A DNA stretch of 64,000 nucleotides from Laburnicola sp. R22_1 (taxonomy: Eukaryota > Ascomycota > Dothideomycetes > Pleosporales > Didymosphaeriaceae), in the NCBI GenBank assembly GCA_014281115.1, contig JACONQ010000001.1, positions 930,001-994,000 of the forward strand. Reading direction: 5' to 3'. A program made the translations under genes and the position numbers. Below the pieces are notes generated by a model that was not told the DNA's origin, ran no database searches, and saw nothing but the letters and a program-made list of their open reading frames with translations. This document shows positions 11,180 through 23,538 of this stretch, piece by piece (the stretch's first letter is position 1; every line of letters starts with the position of its first letter).

Positions 11180-13302
11180 CTAGAGCGCGCGCGCAGCTAT
11201 ATTAGAAAAGTTTTTTTAAAAAAGTTGCTTAGACGTGCATAGACGTGCGCAGAGTTGCGTATTTATGCGTATTTTTGCACAAGCAATTTGTTAGCACAAA
11301 AATACTTAAAGATGCGCAGACTTGCGCAGACTTGCGCAAATGTGCACAAATAGTCTAAATAAGTAATTTTTTTAAAGCTTTATAACTTTTTAACTAGTAA
11401 AGCTATAAATTTAATTTTTTAATAAATTTATAAAGAAAATACTAGTCTTTAATTATTTAATTTAAAAATACTATTTTTATTACGTAATTAGTTAGTAATT
11501 AATAAACAACTCTTTATTTTGCTAGTTATTATATATATTACGTAATAATATTTTATAAATATATAGTACAAATAATATAATATATAAATATTAAAAAAGT
11601 TTTAATAAAAGTAAAGTAGTTAAAAAGTTATTAAAGTTTAAACTTTTTTAAATAGTGTTCTTTGCCAAGCCACTAATTTTCGTCTAATCTAATTCTTTTA
11701 AATAATTATAAAACTATATTTTTTCTATTTTTAAACCTATAAAACTTAGAATTTAGAATTAGGTAGGAGTTCTATATAATACGCTAGTAATTAATACTAT
11801 TATATTATCTACTAATTACTCTTTAGTAAAAGACTTTATACTTTAAAAAAATCTAATTTTTAAAAAGCTTACTAAGCAGATTACTAAGTAGATTACTAAG
11901 CTTTTTTAAAATTTTAGCTAATTAAAGAGCTTTATTTGCTAATTAATTAGCATTATTTTAATAGCCTAGATGCTATAGGTGCCCTATAAGCACTAGGTGC
12001 CCTAGGTGCCCTAGTAGCATAGGTGCTCTAGATACACTAGCGATATAAGTGCGTATTTTTACGTAATCTTACGTATGCGTATACTAAAAAAAAGTAGTAT
12101 TATAAGTACGCTTAGAGCGCTTTTAGTGCGTAAGTATGTGTAAAGCTGCCTAGGTATTATAGATACGTATATACGCTTAAAAATTTTTCTAATATATAGT
12201 AAAAAAGTTTCTAATAATAGTTAAAATCTTATAGGTATATAAAGATAATAAAAAGTAAGAGTAGTAGTATAATAAAAATAAAGATAAGTAGTAATAAAGA
12301 AAGTATAAAGAAAATAAGTAGTAGTAAAGTTTTAAAAAGTAGTATATAACTTTATTAAAAAAATTTTAAGCGCGTATACACACCTATAGTATCTAAATAG
12401 CTTTATATACGCCTACGCACTAAAAGTACTCTAAGCGCACTTATAATACTACTTTTTTAGCGTATATATATATATAAGGTTATATAAGAATATACACCTA
12501 TATTACTAGTATACTTAGGATATCTAGAGTATTTATAATACCTATACTATTAAAATAATACTAATTAGTTAGTAAATAAAGCTCTTTAATTGGCTAGAAT
12601 TTTAAAAAACTTAGTAAGCTACTTAGTAAGTTGCTTAGTAAGCTTTTAAAAAAAGATTTCTTAAAAGTATAAAGTTAAAGTCTCTTACTAGATAGTAATT
12701 ACTAGTTAATATAATAGTACTAATTACTAGCGTATTATATAGAACTTCTACCTAATCCTAAATTCTAGATTTTGTAGATTTAAAAATAGAAAAATATAGT
12801 TTTATAATTATTTAAAAGAATTAGATTAGGCGAAAATTAGTGGCTTAGTAAAGAACACTATTTTAAAAAGTATAAACTTTAATAACTTTTTAACTACTTT
12901 ATTTTTATTAAAACCTTTTCAAAATTTTATATACTATATTATTAGTACTATATATTTATATAATAATATTACGTAATATATATAATAACTAGCAAAATAA
13001 CGAGTTTTTTATTAATTACTAACTAATTACATAATACAAATGGTATTTTTAAATTAAATAATTAAAGATTAGTCTTTTCTCTATAAATCTATTAAAAAGT
13101 TAAAATTATAGCTTTACTAGTAAAAAAGTTATAAAGCTTTAAAAAAATTACTTATTGAAACTATTTGTGCACATTTGCGCAAGTCTGCGCATGTCTACGC
13201 ATCTCTAAGCATTTTTGTGCTAGCAAATTGCCTATGCAAAAATGCGCACGGTTAAGCAGCCTCTCTAGAAAAAACTTTGCTAATAACTTGCTAGTTGCAA
13301 GA
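11180..13302. repeat. Large near-palindrome (fold-back repeat), arms about 1 kb
   Basis: The left arm (about 11180-12200) is the reverse complement of the right arm (about 12340-13302), with a spacer near 12201-12340. Anchors that match include CTTGCGCAAATGTGCACAAA (left, about 11322) against its complement near 13165; ATTACTAAG triplets (left 11868-11903) against CTTAGTAA triplets (right 12605-12640); and AGTAGTATTATAAGT (left 12091) against its complement near 12450. Arms differ mainly by C/T and G/A. It could be a fold-back transposon or a head-to-head duplication. No coding sequence is seen. Confidence 0.8.
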
Positions 13303-14179
13303 GGAGATCTACTATAAAAAAGTAATAAAATAGTTAGATTAGTTACTATTATAATTATTATTATTATTATTATTGTAGTAAAAAATATTATTAAAGAAAT
13401 TATTAATTACGTAACACGGTGGTTAGTTAAACAGCCAGCCTGGGATCACGTAACATCACGGATTAACCCTGGGGAAGAATCGCATTATTTTATATATAAT
13501 AGCCTTCTTTATAGAAAAGAGTCTATTGGCTTATAAGTAATATACCTAATTAAGTAGTAGGTAGTGTTGAAGATAAATCGAGGCTACGTTTAAAGACCTT
13601 TTAGGCGTTAAGAGGACAACATTGTCATAGCCATACACATTTTTTAATGTATAAACCATAGAATTTGCTAGATGTGCCCCATGTGTCTCTTAAGCTCGAT
13701 TTGTAAATGTGATTGTACTCAAGAGTAGTTTAATAATATTCAATGTCACCTTTCGTGCATTCGCGTTCCCAAGACTCGATTTTGGGCGAAGAACAGCCGC
13801 CGTTGTTCACATTTGGAAGGATTACAAAGCCTTCGAGCAGAAGACATGCAACACGTGTTATCGTTTTAAGAGCATTAGCCACAATAAACAGTTTTTTTAA
13901 TATACAGAAAATTGTAGCAAATTCTGAACAGAGTGTAGAAGAGTAAGCTGCCCGGAAGGCTTGGGGTTTTTATAGCTTGCCAGGCGCCACGCACCGCTAG
14001 CAAATAGCGCGAGCTCGGTCGTAGATGGTGCATGCACGTGCTGGATCTTACAAAGGTTTCTATAACTTGGGATAGCTTACATTTTACAACAGCCCCGGAG
14101 CCTATATACTTCTCCAACTCCACCTATCTACAGCAAGGTTCATACAACCTATCATTTCACGAGATTCCATGATTCTTAA
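13303..14179. other. Edge of AT-rich block and intergenic DNA
   Basis: AT-rich sequence continues to about 13560, then composition becomes normal. Short open frames (13709-13946) lack family features and are not supported as genes. Confidence 0.6.
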
Positions 14180-15429
14180 CTATCTCCTCGGAGCCTCGCT
14201 CCAAGGCCGACTCGGTCGTAGCTGTGCTTTCTCTGGCGCCTGCCCCAATGCCATCGGCCGCGGGCTCTCTTCCGCTTTACTCTGCGCCGAGTCTCTTCGT
14301 CCCATCTCAGCACCAGCGCCCGCAAGTCCCTTCTCCGTGTCTCCAGTTCGCGTGTCGAAATTCGGCGTCGGCGCTCTCGGGTCATAAATCGATGGCACAG
14401 GCCCTCTTGATGTGCGAGGTACAACGGTCTGGTATCCGTGGCTCATACCTAACGCGGAGGCCGTAGGCTCGAACGAGCACGCCTTGGAGTCGCGTGCGCA
14501 GTGAATGGTGTGGATGAGGAAGGAAAGGGTGGTTATAATGAGAATGAGCGTGCCTGTGCCGGATGCGGCGGCGTAGGCTATGCTTAGTGGAAGGATGGTG
14601 GCGAATGAAGAGAGTTCAGAGGACGAGTTGGTGTTCAAGGAAGGAGGGAATTTCAGTGCGAGACTGAGGGTTGCACCGAAGGCGGCAGCCATGCTGAGAG
14701 TGGAGATGAATTCGAGGGGAAGGAGGACGTAGGTCGGCATGTGCATCCGGTTGATCTTTTGGGAGAGGATGATGAGGAGGATGGAAATGGAGGTGAAGGA
14801 GCCCTGAAATCTGTTAGTCGGGATGATAAAGGTAGTAAGAGGTATGTTATAGACGTACGCAAGCGATGGCGATCCATATTCTTGTCTGATTGTTCACTGC
14901 TGCTCCGAAGAACGAAAGCCATGCGGCATCGTCTCCCGACTCGAGGTTGGCTAAGTTCAAGAAGACGATCCCTCGTACTTCGATGTCGTGAATTATGACT
15001 TTCACTGTTGTCTTGTCAGCCATGACCGTCTTCATGAAGAACAGCACAAACATGCCCCAAGCCCCCATCCCCACAACTCCCAACGCAATTACCACAGCCA
15101 GCACCCGTAGGATCGTCAGTGCCACAGCCGAAGAACCCATACTATCAACTATCGTATATGTCCACCAAGCGTATGAAGAAGTACAATTAAGAATACTCAA
15201 TCCAGAACCAGCTGACAGCAAGCTCACAGAGCGCTAACGAAAGGAAGGGGTCGATGTTGACGGCGAGGATGTCCTGCACAACCTCAGGTACTGAGGCCGA
15301 GGTCGCAACCTTAAAGACCCCAAGCGATCTGCATCGCTATCAATGCGCGGGCACACTACTTCCGAGGATTAAATCACATCATATTTCCCACAGTTTGACT
15401 TACTCGTTGCAGGGGTGGTGGAACAGCAT
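14180..15429 (-). CDS. Multi-pass membrane protein of unknown function
   Basis: Minus-strand gene built from four exons. A proposed start at 15429 (MLFHHPCNE) splices to SLGVFKVATSAS, then to DSMGSSAVAL, and at about 14865 (donor GTACGT, branch GACTAACAG) to GSFTSISILL. About four hydrophobic segments are visible: LTILRVLAVVIALGVVGMGA, IWIAIACGSFTSISILLIIL, LLPLEFISTLSMAAAFGATL and a last one near ILPLSIAYAAASGTGTLILI. A polar tail rich in Pro/Arg ends at 14180. The topology resembles MARVEL-like or other four-helix fungal membrane proteins, but no family signature is recognised. The first exon and its splice are the least certain parts. Confidence 0.6.
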
Positions 15430-16689
15430 GTTAGTTAGATTGATAAGAAGACCCGAAATAAGACCATAGCGCGTTCACCAAGAAACGCGATGGTTCGAAA
15501 CAACGCCCTTGAGCGCCATATGGATATCCTGAGGCAATTATTGGGTAGACAGACGGCACGGCGCTGAACCTTCCGGTGGGACTGCGTACGGGGGCGTCGC
15601 GCATGAGCAGATTGTCACAATCGACACGATTTTTGTGTGCGGCGTTCATGCTGAGACGTTCCTGAGGCGTAAGGAGCGATGCCTGATGCGGTAGGGCTGC
15701 ACCCAAGACCTGTTACAGGTGCCACTGTGCCAGATGTTACAGATGTGAAGGAACCCCTGCAGATCATGGACATCTGCGAACGCCAAAGCTATCGGTGCAG
15801 GACTCGTTCGCGAGCATACCAATAAGGCTCCCTTTTCAATCTTCGATTTTACCGTTACTTTTGAAGGCAATTTGGCCCTAAAAGCAGTATTCTCTTCAAA
15901 GAATTTAGCCTCTTCTTATTGCTACTTTTGAAGAAAAAGCTACACTTTCTGAAGACAAAATAGCCTTTAGATTTAACTTTCTTTGGTAAATATGATGGGG
16001 CAACATATAGTGGAGACCTCTTGCAGGGTGTAGTTGGCTTCTTGGCTTTATGTGGGCCCTTGTTGTATGCCCGCGAACAAGTCCCAACTCAGTGCTGTAT
16101 ACATCTGAAATCGGAGGACAGGGTCTCCCATATTTTGAGCTGTGGATAGACCTTCTGTCCAGAGTGCCCGTGCAAGCCCGATAAATAGTGTTATGAAGTT
16201 TGTCGCTACCTATATGCATCGAGTCATCTTACTGGTATATTTCATCAAGGTACTCCGTTACGATGTCACGAATATTGTCGAGGCACAACCCGCTTTCGTT
16301 GCAGTAAAGTGGATATACCGGAGAAAAGCAACAGGAGCACTTCATGTCAGTCTCTGAGGGAAACCTGCTAGTCGTGGAAAATGATCACATGGCCATCGAG
16401 CGTGGGACTAGAATTAAGCGTTAGGTGCTCTACCGGTACTGTGAGTACATAATAAAATAGGGCCCATATCCTGAGATGACTCACTACTACCCTTGAAAAC
16501 AAGATAAATTGATAGGCTTTGTGCTATTGTAATAGCATGAGATACCTGAATAAAAATGCGTTCAAACGCCACCTAATGCAATATGTCCATGATCTATGCC
16601 GTTCCGTAATCAAGTCCGAACGCCATTCTTCATGCATGTTCGCTCATGTCCCGTAAAAGCGTCAGTCGATCGTTGCTCGCGAACCATTC
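15430..16689. other. Intergenic region, no supported gene
   Basis: Several short frames exist on both strands, but none shows family features, splice structure or coding-like composition. The part around 15840-15980 has several TTTTGAAG-like words and is locally AT-rich. Nothing else is seen. Confidence 0.55.
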
Positions 16690-17586
16690 TTACACCTTCT
16701 TTCGCTTTGGCTGATAGAGGACACTATGTTCTGTCCTTGCCCTCTTCAGTGGCTGGCCGGATGTTGGTCGTTGAGGTTTCGGGGCGGAAAATTGCTGGTC
16801 ACTAGGCAAGCGGGGTCGTTGGGCCCTCTCAGGAGCTGCGTCACTTAGTCGAGGAATCGGGCGCTGTTTAATAGCCGGCCCACTCGGGGCACTGCGTTCA
16901 GCGACAGATGCTGAAGCCCCCTTCGAAATGAGCATGCGTGTCGGTGCCTCGGCCTCGTGCATCCTCAACAACCTGGCAGGCGCCTGAACAACATTGCTCT
17001 TCTTCCTCTCATTCAGTATGTGCTGAGGAATCATCGACGCTCTAGGTCGGGCTTTGCTCTGGTCGTATATGCTCCTCCGCAACTTATCGAAAGCCGCCTT
17101 CCCAGTCTTGGCTGGCGCAGCAGGATCACCACCCCACGAGGACCTGCCGCCACCAAGAGCAAAACCTGTCCGACGTGGGGCAGGAACGCTAATCCTGCCC
17201 TCAACAATAGTCGTCTGATGTCCTTTTCTATCCTTCTGTAGCGCTTGCATCTTCTGCCTCAGTTCCTCTTTCTGAGCTTCCTCCTCCTTCTCCGCATCTC
17301 TCTTAAGCTTTCTGTAGACCTTGCTCCAGTTTTTCGGATCCCTTGGCTGATGTGGTTTTGATTCCCAGCCTGGTATGTCTCGTTTGATGAGCCGTAACCA
17401 AATTTCGCCCGTTTCTCCCTGAATCTGCGGACAGTTTGTTTCGAGTTCGAGAAGCTGCTCTGGAATCTGGACGTGTCGCAGTATTGGGGCGAGAAAGGCA
17501 TATGGAAGGTCGCCAATGTCTTCCAGCATGTGTATGTTTTGGATCAGCCGCGTTTTGGCTAAGTCGTAGAGAGTCGAGGCAGGCAT
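16690..17586 (-). CDS. Elongin A-like (RNA polymerase II transcription factor SIII subunit A)
   Basis: The start at 17586 gives a 298-residue protein, MPASTLYDLAKTRLIQNIHM. Residues about 1-110 match the elongin A region: short helices, a helix-loop with DIGDLPYAFLAPILRHVQIP (an F-box-like/BC-box-type segment), LELETNCPQIQGETGEIW and LIKRDIPGWESK. A Lys/Glu-rich helix and a long low-complexity basic tail follow (ending QPKRKKV), compatible with a nuclear protein. Elongin A binds elongin C and stimulates Pol II elongation. It can also serve in a ubiquitin ligase that acts on stalled polymerase. The frame stays open upstream to about 18015, but that part is low in family features and is treated as 5' leader. 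The gene shares a 477-base divergent promoter with THO subunit 7. Confidence 0.85.
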   Translation of the reverse strand: MPASTLYDLAKTRLIQNIHMLEDIGDLPYAFLAPILRHVQIPEQLLELETNCPQIQGETGEIWLRLIKRDIPGWESKPHQPRDPKNWSKVYRKLKRDAEKEEEAQKEELRQKMQALQKDRKGHQTTIVEGRISVPAPRRTGFALGGGRSSWGGDPAAPAKTGKAAFDKLRRSIYDQSKARPRASMIPQHILNERKKSNVVQAPARLLRMHEAEAPTRMLISKGASASVAERSAPSGPAIKQRPIPRLSDAAPERAQRPRLPSDQQFSAPKPQRPTSGQPLKRARTEHSVLYQPKRKKV

Positions 17587-18063
17587 GATGATAGACGCTT
17601 CTATCTGTGTACTGCTGCGTCTTGGATCGGGGACTAGGCCCAGGAGGTCAAAAATCGGCAGCGCCGAGGTCGGTGAGGTGGTCGAAGGTCGAAAGAACGG
17701 TGCGGTCTGGTATGCGATCACTGAGTGATTGTGAATTTGGGCGGGTCGATAATCCGTCGAGGATTCGATGGCTGTTCGAAGGGCGCGGCCCGTTATCGTG
17801 ACATTTGGTAGCTGGGCTGTGCCTGTATGAAGTCTGGTGTGCGTTCTATCATTAGTTATATCGTCTACCGACCTGAGGTATATACCTAGAGAAACGGCAA
17901 GCGGCACCGTGAAGGGTGAGGCGCGATCGTCGGAGGTCCTATTAGTGGCTTGGCACTTGTGCGCGGGTGCTCTTTGTCTTCTCGATTGACATTCAACCAA
18001 CGGCAGGGCCGTCAACTCCCCACAAAGCCAGAGCCGTTGCTAGACCATTACGTCGCCGACACA
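17587..18063. promoter_or_regulatory. Divergent promoter, elongin A / THO subunit 7
   Basis: 477 bases separate the two start codons, read outward in both directions. No defined element is recognised. The elongin A frame remains open over most of it without conserved features. Confidence 0.5.
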
Positions 18064-19177
18064 ATGGCACCTCACAGCTGGGCTCTATTACCGCAGGCAG
18101 ATGAAGGTAAGGCGACGTGCGGCTTCTTAACAATACCCACTGACAGTTTTAGATGCCCTTCATAACGTCGCACGCCTCATCTTGGTCGAGTCACGCCCGT
18201 TCATCCGCATTGCTGAGCGGCTCACGAAATCCGGCGCACCCGCAAATGCGCGGCCGACGCATCTTCCTTCGCCGCCTCCGGATGCCTCCGCGGCAGATGA
18301 GGCGGCCGCTGCACACGAAGCTGTGCAAGACCAGCAGGCGCGCAGAATTGAGACCTGGCAAAAAGCGCTCATGAGCGAACTGGAGCTATTGGATTATACA
18401 ACACTGCGCTTCGAACGCACCATGGAGAGGGACAAGCACGAACGAGAGCGATACGCGAAGGAGAAGACAGCCATCGTAGAAAAGCAGGAAGGCGTGCGAC
18501 AAAACATCGAGAAGCTGCGCGTGGACTTGCAAAATGCAAAGGAGACGTTGGCGGTTCGCAAGACCTATGACGAGCTGACCGAGAAGATCACGAGCAGCAA
18601 GATGCTGAAGCCACGGGACGAGCAAGCCATTGCGCATGCTAAGCTGGACGAAGAGATTGCCGAATTGGAGCAAGAAGTTCAGACTGCGAAGACCACATGG
18701 GCCGAACGTCGCGAACAGTTCAACCGCATCGAGACCGAGGCGACGAATCTGATGCGCATGATCAAAGACGAAAAAGAGGAGGCCGAGCGCAAAGAGGGCA
18801 TGATGAAGGACCGGGACGACGACGGTGATAACGAGGTTGGCAGCATCAGAGGCGATGTCAGCAACTTCGGCACACCCAGGCCTGATGGTGGCGTCACGCC
18901 GATGCATGTTAGCCAAACTGCGGATGCTTCAAGCAGTTTAAAAGTTCCACAAGATCGACTCTTGCCCCTCTCTAGAGACTCCAGTGTACCTCCATCACCA
19001 GCAAGATCGAACCTTGGAGAGGATACGGATATGGGAGAGTCGGGCGAAAACGCAGCGAGAATCCCAAGTAAAGCATCTTCAGAGATCGAAGAAGGGGAAG
19101 ATGTCGAAGATGGCGAGGACGAAGGAGAACGTTTCGACGGTGCCGACGCCTCGGAGGGCGAGATGGACGAATCTTGA
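18064..19177 (+). CDS. THO complex subunit 7 homologue
   Basis: Two exons: 18064-18106 (MAPHSWALLPQADE) and 18153-19177, joined across a 46-nt intron to give 355 residues. The N-terminal half (about residues 15-240) is helical and coiled coil, with a THO7-type core including LDYTTLRFERTMERDKHERE, EKQEGVRQNIEKLR, and KTYDELTEKITSSKMLKPRD. The C-terminal third is acidic and serine-rich (EIEEGEDVEDGEDEGERF), probably disordered. THO couples transcription elongation with mRNP assembly and export in the nucleus. It sits beside another elongation factor gene (elongin A), divergently transcribed. The assignment rests on the pattern of the core rather than a catalytic motif. Confidence 0.85.
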
Positions 19178-19432
19178 AAGAAGGGAGCAGTCGCATCAGG
19201 TGCAGCATTTGATTCCTTTCGATACCCAACCACTTTTCTTGCATAGCGCGGTGTTCAGGCTAGGTCGTCGCTTTGGAACTTGTACATACAGGGGTACTAA
19301 GTTAAAAAATCTGGAGACTCATTTTGGGCTAAGATACCTTGAAATACACAACCATGTACAAATCTTTGACCTGGGGTTGTATACGTAAAATTGGGGTATC
19401 AATTCTGCACATTGTTCTTCTGGCACCACACT

Positions 19433-19881
19433 TTATGCTGTCTCGCGAAGAGCCTCCTTACCCTTGGCGATCGCTTCTTTCGCCTTCGTGACTTCTTCGG
19501 TCGATGCCTCGCCTCCAGCCTCCTTGTTGCTCTGCCGTGAGCATGTTAACGATCTGCCGTCAGTGGGCCTGATGATACATACAAGTTGTTCCTCAAGCTT
19601 CTCTAGAGCTTGAGTGATCTTGCCACGCACATTCGGAAGGACATGCTTGGTCTCCTCGAGGCCTTGTTTCTAGGTTATGGTCAGACGTAGATCAATTTAT
19701 CATCGATCAATATGCACACCTCCTGCCTCAGCATATACTCGGCATTTACGTCCTCGCTGCCAGCCTCAAGCTTCATGATGCGGGCTTCCTGCTGCTCAAT
19801 CTCTTTGTGGTAGCTGGCTTCCTCTTTTACTAATCGCAGCAGAGAGGATGTCGCAACAGCGAGTTTTGACGGAGGCGGCAT
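19433..19881 (-). CDS. Tubulin-binding cofactor A (tubulin-specific chaperone A)
   Basis: Three exons on the minus strand: 19881-19720, 19669-19583 and 19531-19433, with 50- and 51-nt introns, giving 115 residues, the normal TBCA size. The protein starts MPPPSKLAVATSSLLRLVKE, then has EEASYHKEIEQQEARIMKLE, EYMLRQEKQGLEETKHVLP, and a C-terminal helix EVTKAKEAIAKGKEAL, matching the three-helix TBCA fold. It holds beta-tubulin after release from the CCT chaperonin in the cytosol. It shares a short divergent promoter with MCM4. Confidence 0.92.
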
Positions 19882-20205
19882 GTTGCAAGATGGATTGGTT
19901 CGATTTGTCTGAGCGGAGACTGATGGGTATCGGTACGAGTTAGGGTTTCGGCGTCTCTATATGTTTTGTTGCTGCCTTGCGCGGCCTGTTTATGGTCCGT
20001 GAAAAGGTATCATCGTCACCCCGCGAGTCTATCGATAGCAGGCGCGCTATGCCTGTCCTGGTGTAAATTGGCAGGCGCGTTCTTAGCGCCTGAACGCGAC
20101 GCGAAACCCACTCTACGCGTCCCCTTTCTGCCATCCCACTTCCTCAGCTTTTTTTACTAGCAGTAGACGACACCGACTTCTCCGCACTGGCAACCTTTTG
20201 TACCA
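19882..20205. promoter_or_regulatory. Divergent promoter, tubulin cofactor A / MCM4
   Basis: 324 bases lie between the two start codons. Several GCGC/ACGCG words occur (e.g. ACGCG near 20097 and TACGCGTC near 20113). ACGCGT is the core of the MBF cell-cycle box known from yeasts, and CTACGCGTCC at about 20112 is one candidate in front of MCM4. This is only a motif-level suggestion. Confidence 0.4.
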
Positions 20206-23200
20206 ATGTCTTCCCCGGCGCAGCGTCGCTCGCAGCGCGCTTCTGCAACCCCGCGGAGAAGCACCAGGACTTCTCAGATGCCTCCGAGCAGCCCAGCGCC
20301 CGAAGGGCCCGACGAGCAGCTGCAATCGGAGGCGTCACAGGCATCGCGGGCATCGCAACGCGGGCCGGATGCTACACCAAGAAACAGTCGCCTGCAGGCG
20401 CCCTCCACGCAGTCGCCCCTCTTCTTCCGCTCTTCCCCTGCAACAGCATCCGCCCCAGGGGCCGCAAACGATGCGCAGGAGAGCGATGGCGGCGCAACAC
20501 CCAAGGCGAGCGGGATGACAATTGGAGGTGAGACTACTCAAGTGCCCTCGTTGCTGCACTATGCTGACATGGGTAGATTCTTCACCCATCCGCTACGCCT
20601 CCAGCTCCAGCCCTGGTCGGGCCCGCCATGCCCAAAACACAGATATTCGAAGCAGTAGTAGCGCTCTTTTCGTCCGCGGTCCTACCGATACGGCAGCACG
20701 AAACCGGCGGAGCGACATTCACTCTGATATCCTGGGGCCAAGCTCTACGGGTAGGCGTCGTAGGCTGTTTGTCGACGAGAATGGCATGGCCGTCGAGGAT
20801 GCCTCGGATGCCGCGACCTTCTCCAATCTGAACCCGGACACTTCAGACGCGGATGTTCTTGGTGGAAACTCGTCAAGATTTATTTGGGGTACGAATGTAT
20901 CGCTTGTGGACTCGATGAATGCCATGAAGGATTTCTTATTCAACTTTCAGAGAAAATACCGCTTGATCCAGGATGGAGAACTCCCCGAGGGTACCAATTT
21001 GCCGCCAGACGACCCAGCCATGGCTAAAGAGTACGTGGAGATGATGAAGGCCATGCTCGAAATGGGCGTGACCCCTCTGAACCTGGACGCACGTAACTTG
21101 AAAGCCTACCCTGCAACCAGGAAGCTGTGGCATCAACTTCAAGCTTTCCCTAGCGAGATTATCCCGCTTATGGATGTGGCTGTGAAGGATGCCATGATCG
21201 AACTCGCAGAGAAGCGCATGGCGGAGCTGCGGGTTCAGCTGTCCCAGGCTCAGCGAGCCCCTCAGGGCGGTCGTGATTCAAGCTCCCTTCCTCCTATGCT
21301 AAGTTCGGACGCCCCAACGCCTGGTGCACCCTCGCCTGCAGCTGCAGCTCTGGAAATTCCAGACCTTGTAAGAGAAGTCGATCAGAAAACATATCGTGTT
21401 CGACCTTTCGGTTTGGACAAGGCTGTCAATCTACGAGATCTAAATCCCGGAGACATGGATAAGCTTGTGAGCGTCAAAGGCTTGGTAATTAGAGCTACAC
21501 CGATCATCCCAGATATGAAAGATGGTGAGTTGGAAACATGTGCTTGCGTGCTGAAGACTCCTAACAAAATTTAGCGTTCTTCCGATGCTCTGTCTGCAAT
21601 CATACAGTCAGGGTAGACATCGACCGTGGCAAGATTACCGAGCCCACGCGATGCCCTCGTACGGTCTGCGAATCCTCCAACTCAATGCAGATCGTTCACA
21701 ATCGTTCTGGGTTTGCAGACAAGCAAGTTATCAAACTCCAGGAGACCCCAGACAATGTGCCAGATGGACAGACGCCACACTCCGTATCTCTCTGTGTGTA
21801 TGACGAGCTTGTAGATGTTTGCAAAGCCGGCGACCGCGTGGAGATCACCGGTATCTTCAAGAGCGACCAAGTTCGTATTAACCCGCGCCAACGGTCGGTG
21901 AAGAACATCTTCAAGACCTACGTCGATGCACTGCATATTCAGAAAGTAGACAAGAGACGCATGGGCATCGATGTGTCCACAATCGAAGAGGAGCTTGCCG
22001 AGCACGTTGCTGGTAGCGCCGAAGAGACTCGCAAAGTCTCGGAAGAGGAAGAAGCAAAGATCAAAGCAACCGCAGCACGGCCTGATATCTACGAGCTTCT
22101 TTCACGGTCATTAGCACCAAGCATCTACGAAATGGACGACGTCAAGAAAGGCATATTGCTGCAACTTTTCGGCGGCACGAACAAGTCGTTCGACAAGGGC
22201 GGAAGTCCAAAGTATAGAGGCGACATCAACATACTTCTTTGCGGCGACCCTTCAACCGCCAAGTCACAGATACTACAGTATGTGCATCGCATCGCCCCTC
22301 GTGGTGTCTACACTTCTGGCAAAGGTTCCTCCGCCGTCGGTCTGACTGCGTACATTACCCGCGATCCTGAGACACGCCAACTAGTACTCGAATCTGGTGC
22401 ATTGGTATTGTCGGACGGCGGAGTTTGCTGCATTGATGAATTCGATAAGATGTCAGACGCTACACGATCCGTACTCCACGAAGTTATGGAACAGCAAACG
22501 GTATCCATCGCAAAGGCCGGCATCATCACAACCTTGAATGCACGAACCTCCCTCCTCGCGTCTGCCAACCCTATTGGATCGAAATATAACGTCAATCTCC
22601 CCGTTCCGCAAAATATCGATCTTCCGCCCACCTTACTTTCCCGTTTCGATCTTGTTTATTTAGTTCTCGATCGTATTGACGAAATGACGGACCGCAGGAT
22701 GGCAAGACATTTAATTGGGATGTATTTGGAAGATACACCTGAGCATGCAACACGGAATGAGGTGCTTCCGGTTGAGTTTCTCACGGCATATATCTCGTAT
22801 GCTCGCGCGAACATCCATCCTAAGATCACGGATGGCGCTCAGAAGGCACTTGTGGATGCTTATGTTGCCATGCGTGCTCTTGGTGCCGATATCCGCTCCC
22901 AAGAACGCCGTATCACAGCGACTACTCGTCAACTCGAGTCGATGATCCGTCTTTCCGAGGCTCATGCCAAGATGCGCCTTAGTGAGGCTGTGACTGAGGA
23001 CGACGTCCATGAAGCCGTCCGCCTCATTAAGTCTGCTCTCAAGCAAGCCGCCACTGATGCTCGTACTGGTCTTATTGACATGTCTCTTCTCACCGAGGGC
23101 ACGTCAACCAGCGACCGAAGGAGGAAAGAAGATCTCAAGCGCGCTGTATTGGGTGCTCTTGACGAGCTTGGCAGTGCAGGTCAGAATGTGCGATTTAGCG

Positions 23201-23352
23201 ATCTGGTGAAGAAGGTCCGCGATGGCTCGAGCGAGCAAGTGGAGAACCAAGAGTTTTTGGAGGTGCTGAAGTCGGCGGAGTTGGAGGGTGCGGTACAGGT
23301 CTCTGGTGAGGGTCCCAGGCGGATGGCCAAGAGGGTTATTGGGGCTTTTTAG
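20206..23352 (+). CDS. MCM4: DNA replication licensing factor MCM4
   Basis: Three exons (20206-20527, 20577-21524, 21575-23352) with 49- and 50-nt introns give 1015 residues. The N-terminus is a Ser/Pro/Arg-rich unstructured tail (MSSPAQRRSQRAS), as in MCM4, where Cdc7 and CDK act. The zinc finger is visible (CSVCNHT then CPRTVCES), followed by the OB-fold region. The AAA+ core has Walker A GDPSTAKSQ, Walker B CIDEFDK, sensor-1 ASANPIGSKYN and arginine finger LLSRFDLVYLV. A C-terminal winged-helix region ends GPRRMAKRVIGAF. MCM4 is one subunit of the Mcm2-7 helicase, loaded at origins and active in the CMG helicase. Sequence and length are canonical. The divergent neighbour is tubulin cofactor A. 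Confidence 0.97.
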
Positions 23353-23538
23353 ATGAGGTACGACTGGATACGATGAAGGGCTTCTGGAACTGTATAGCCA
23401 CATGGCAGCAACGACTTGTTGGAGTTTTCGGTCTGATCCTTGAGAGTACGTCATGGTAACGCTATATTACGGAAGATATCAAGTTGCACGGATAGCCGAT
23501 ACCTCTTCATCTCCAAGTGACCTCTCTATGTCCGTCTT

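Noticed and set aside
17587..18015. N-terminal extension of the elongin A frame
   Set aside because: The frame is open, but the extra 140 or so residues show no family features and cover the shared promoter. The start at 17586 fits the conserved N-terminus.
18386..18916. Minus-strand open frame inside THO subunit 7
   Set aside because: It is a shadow of the coiled-coil-coding strand. The plus-strand frame has family similarity.
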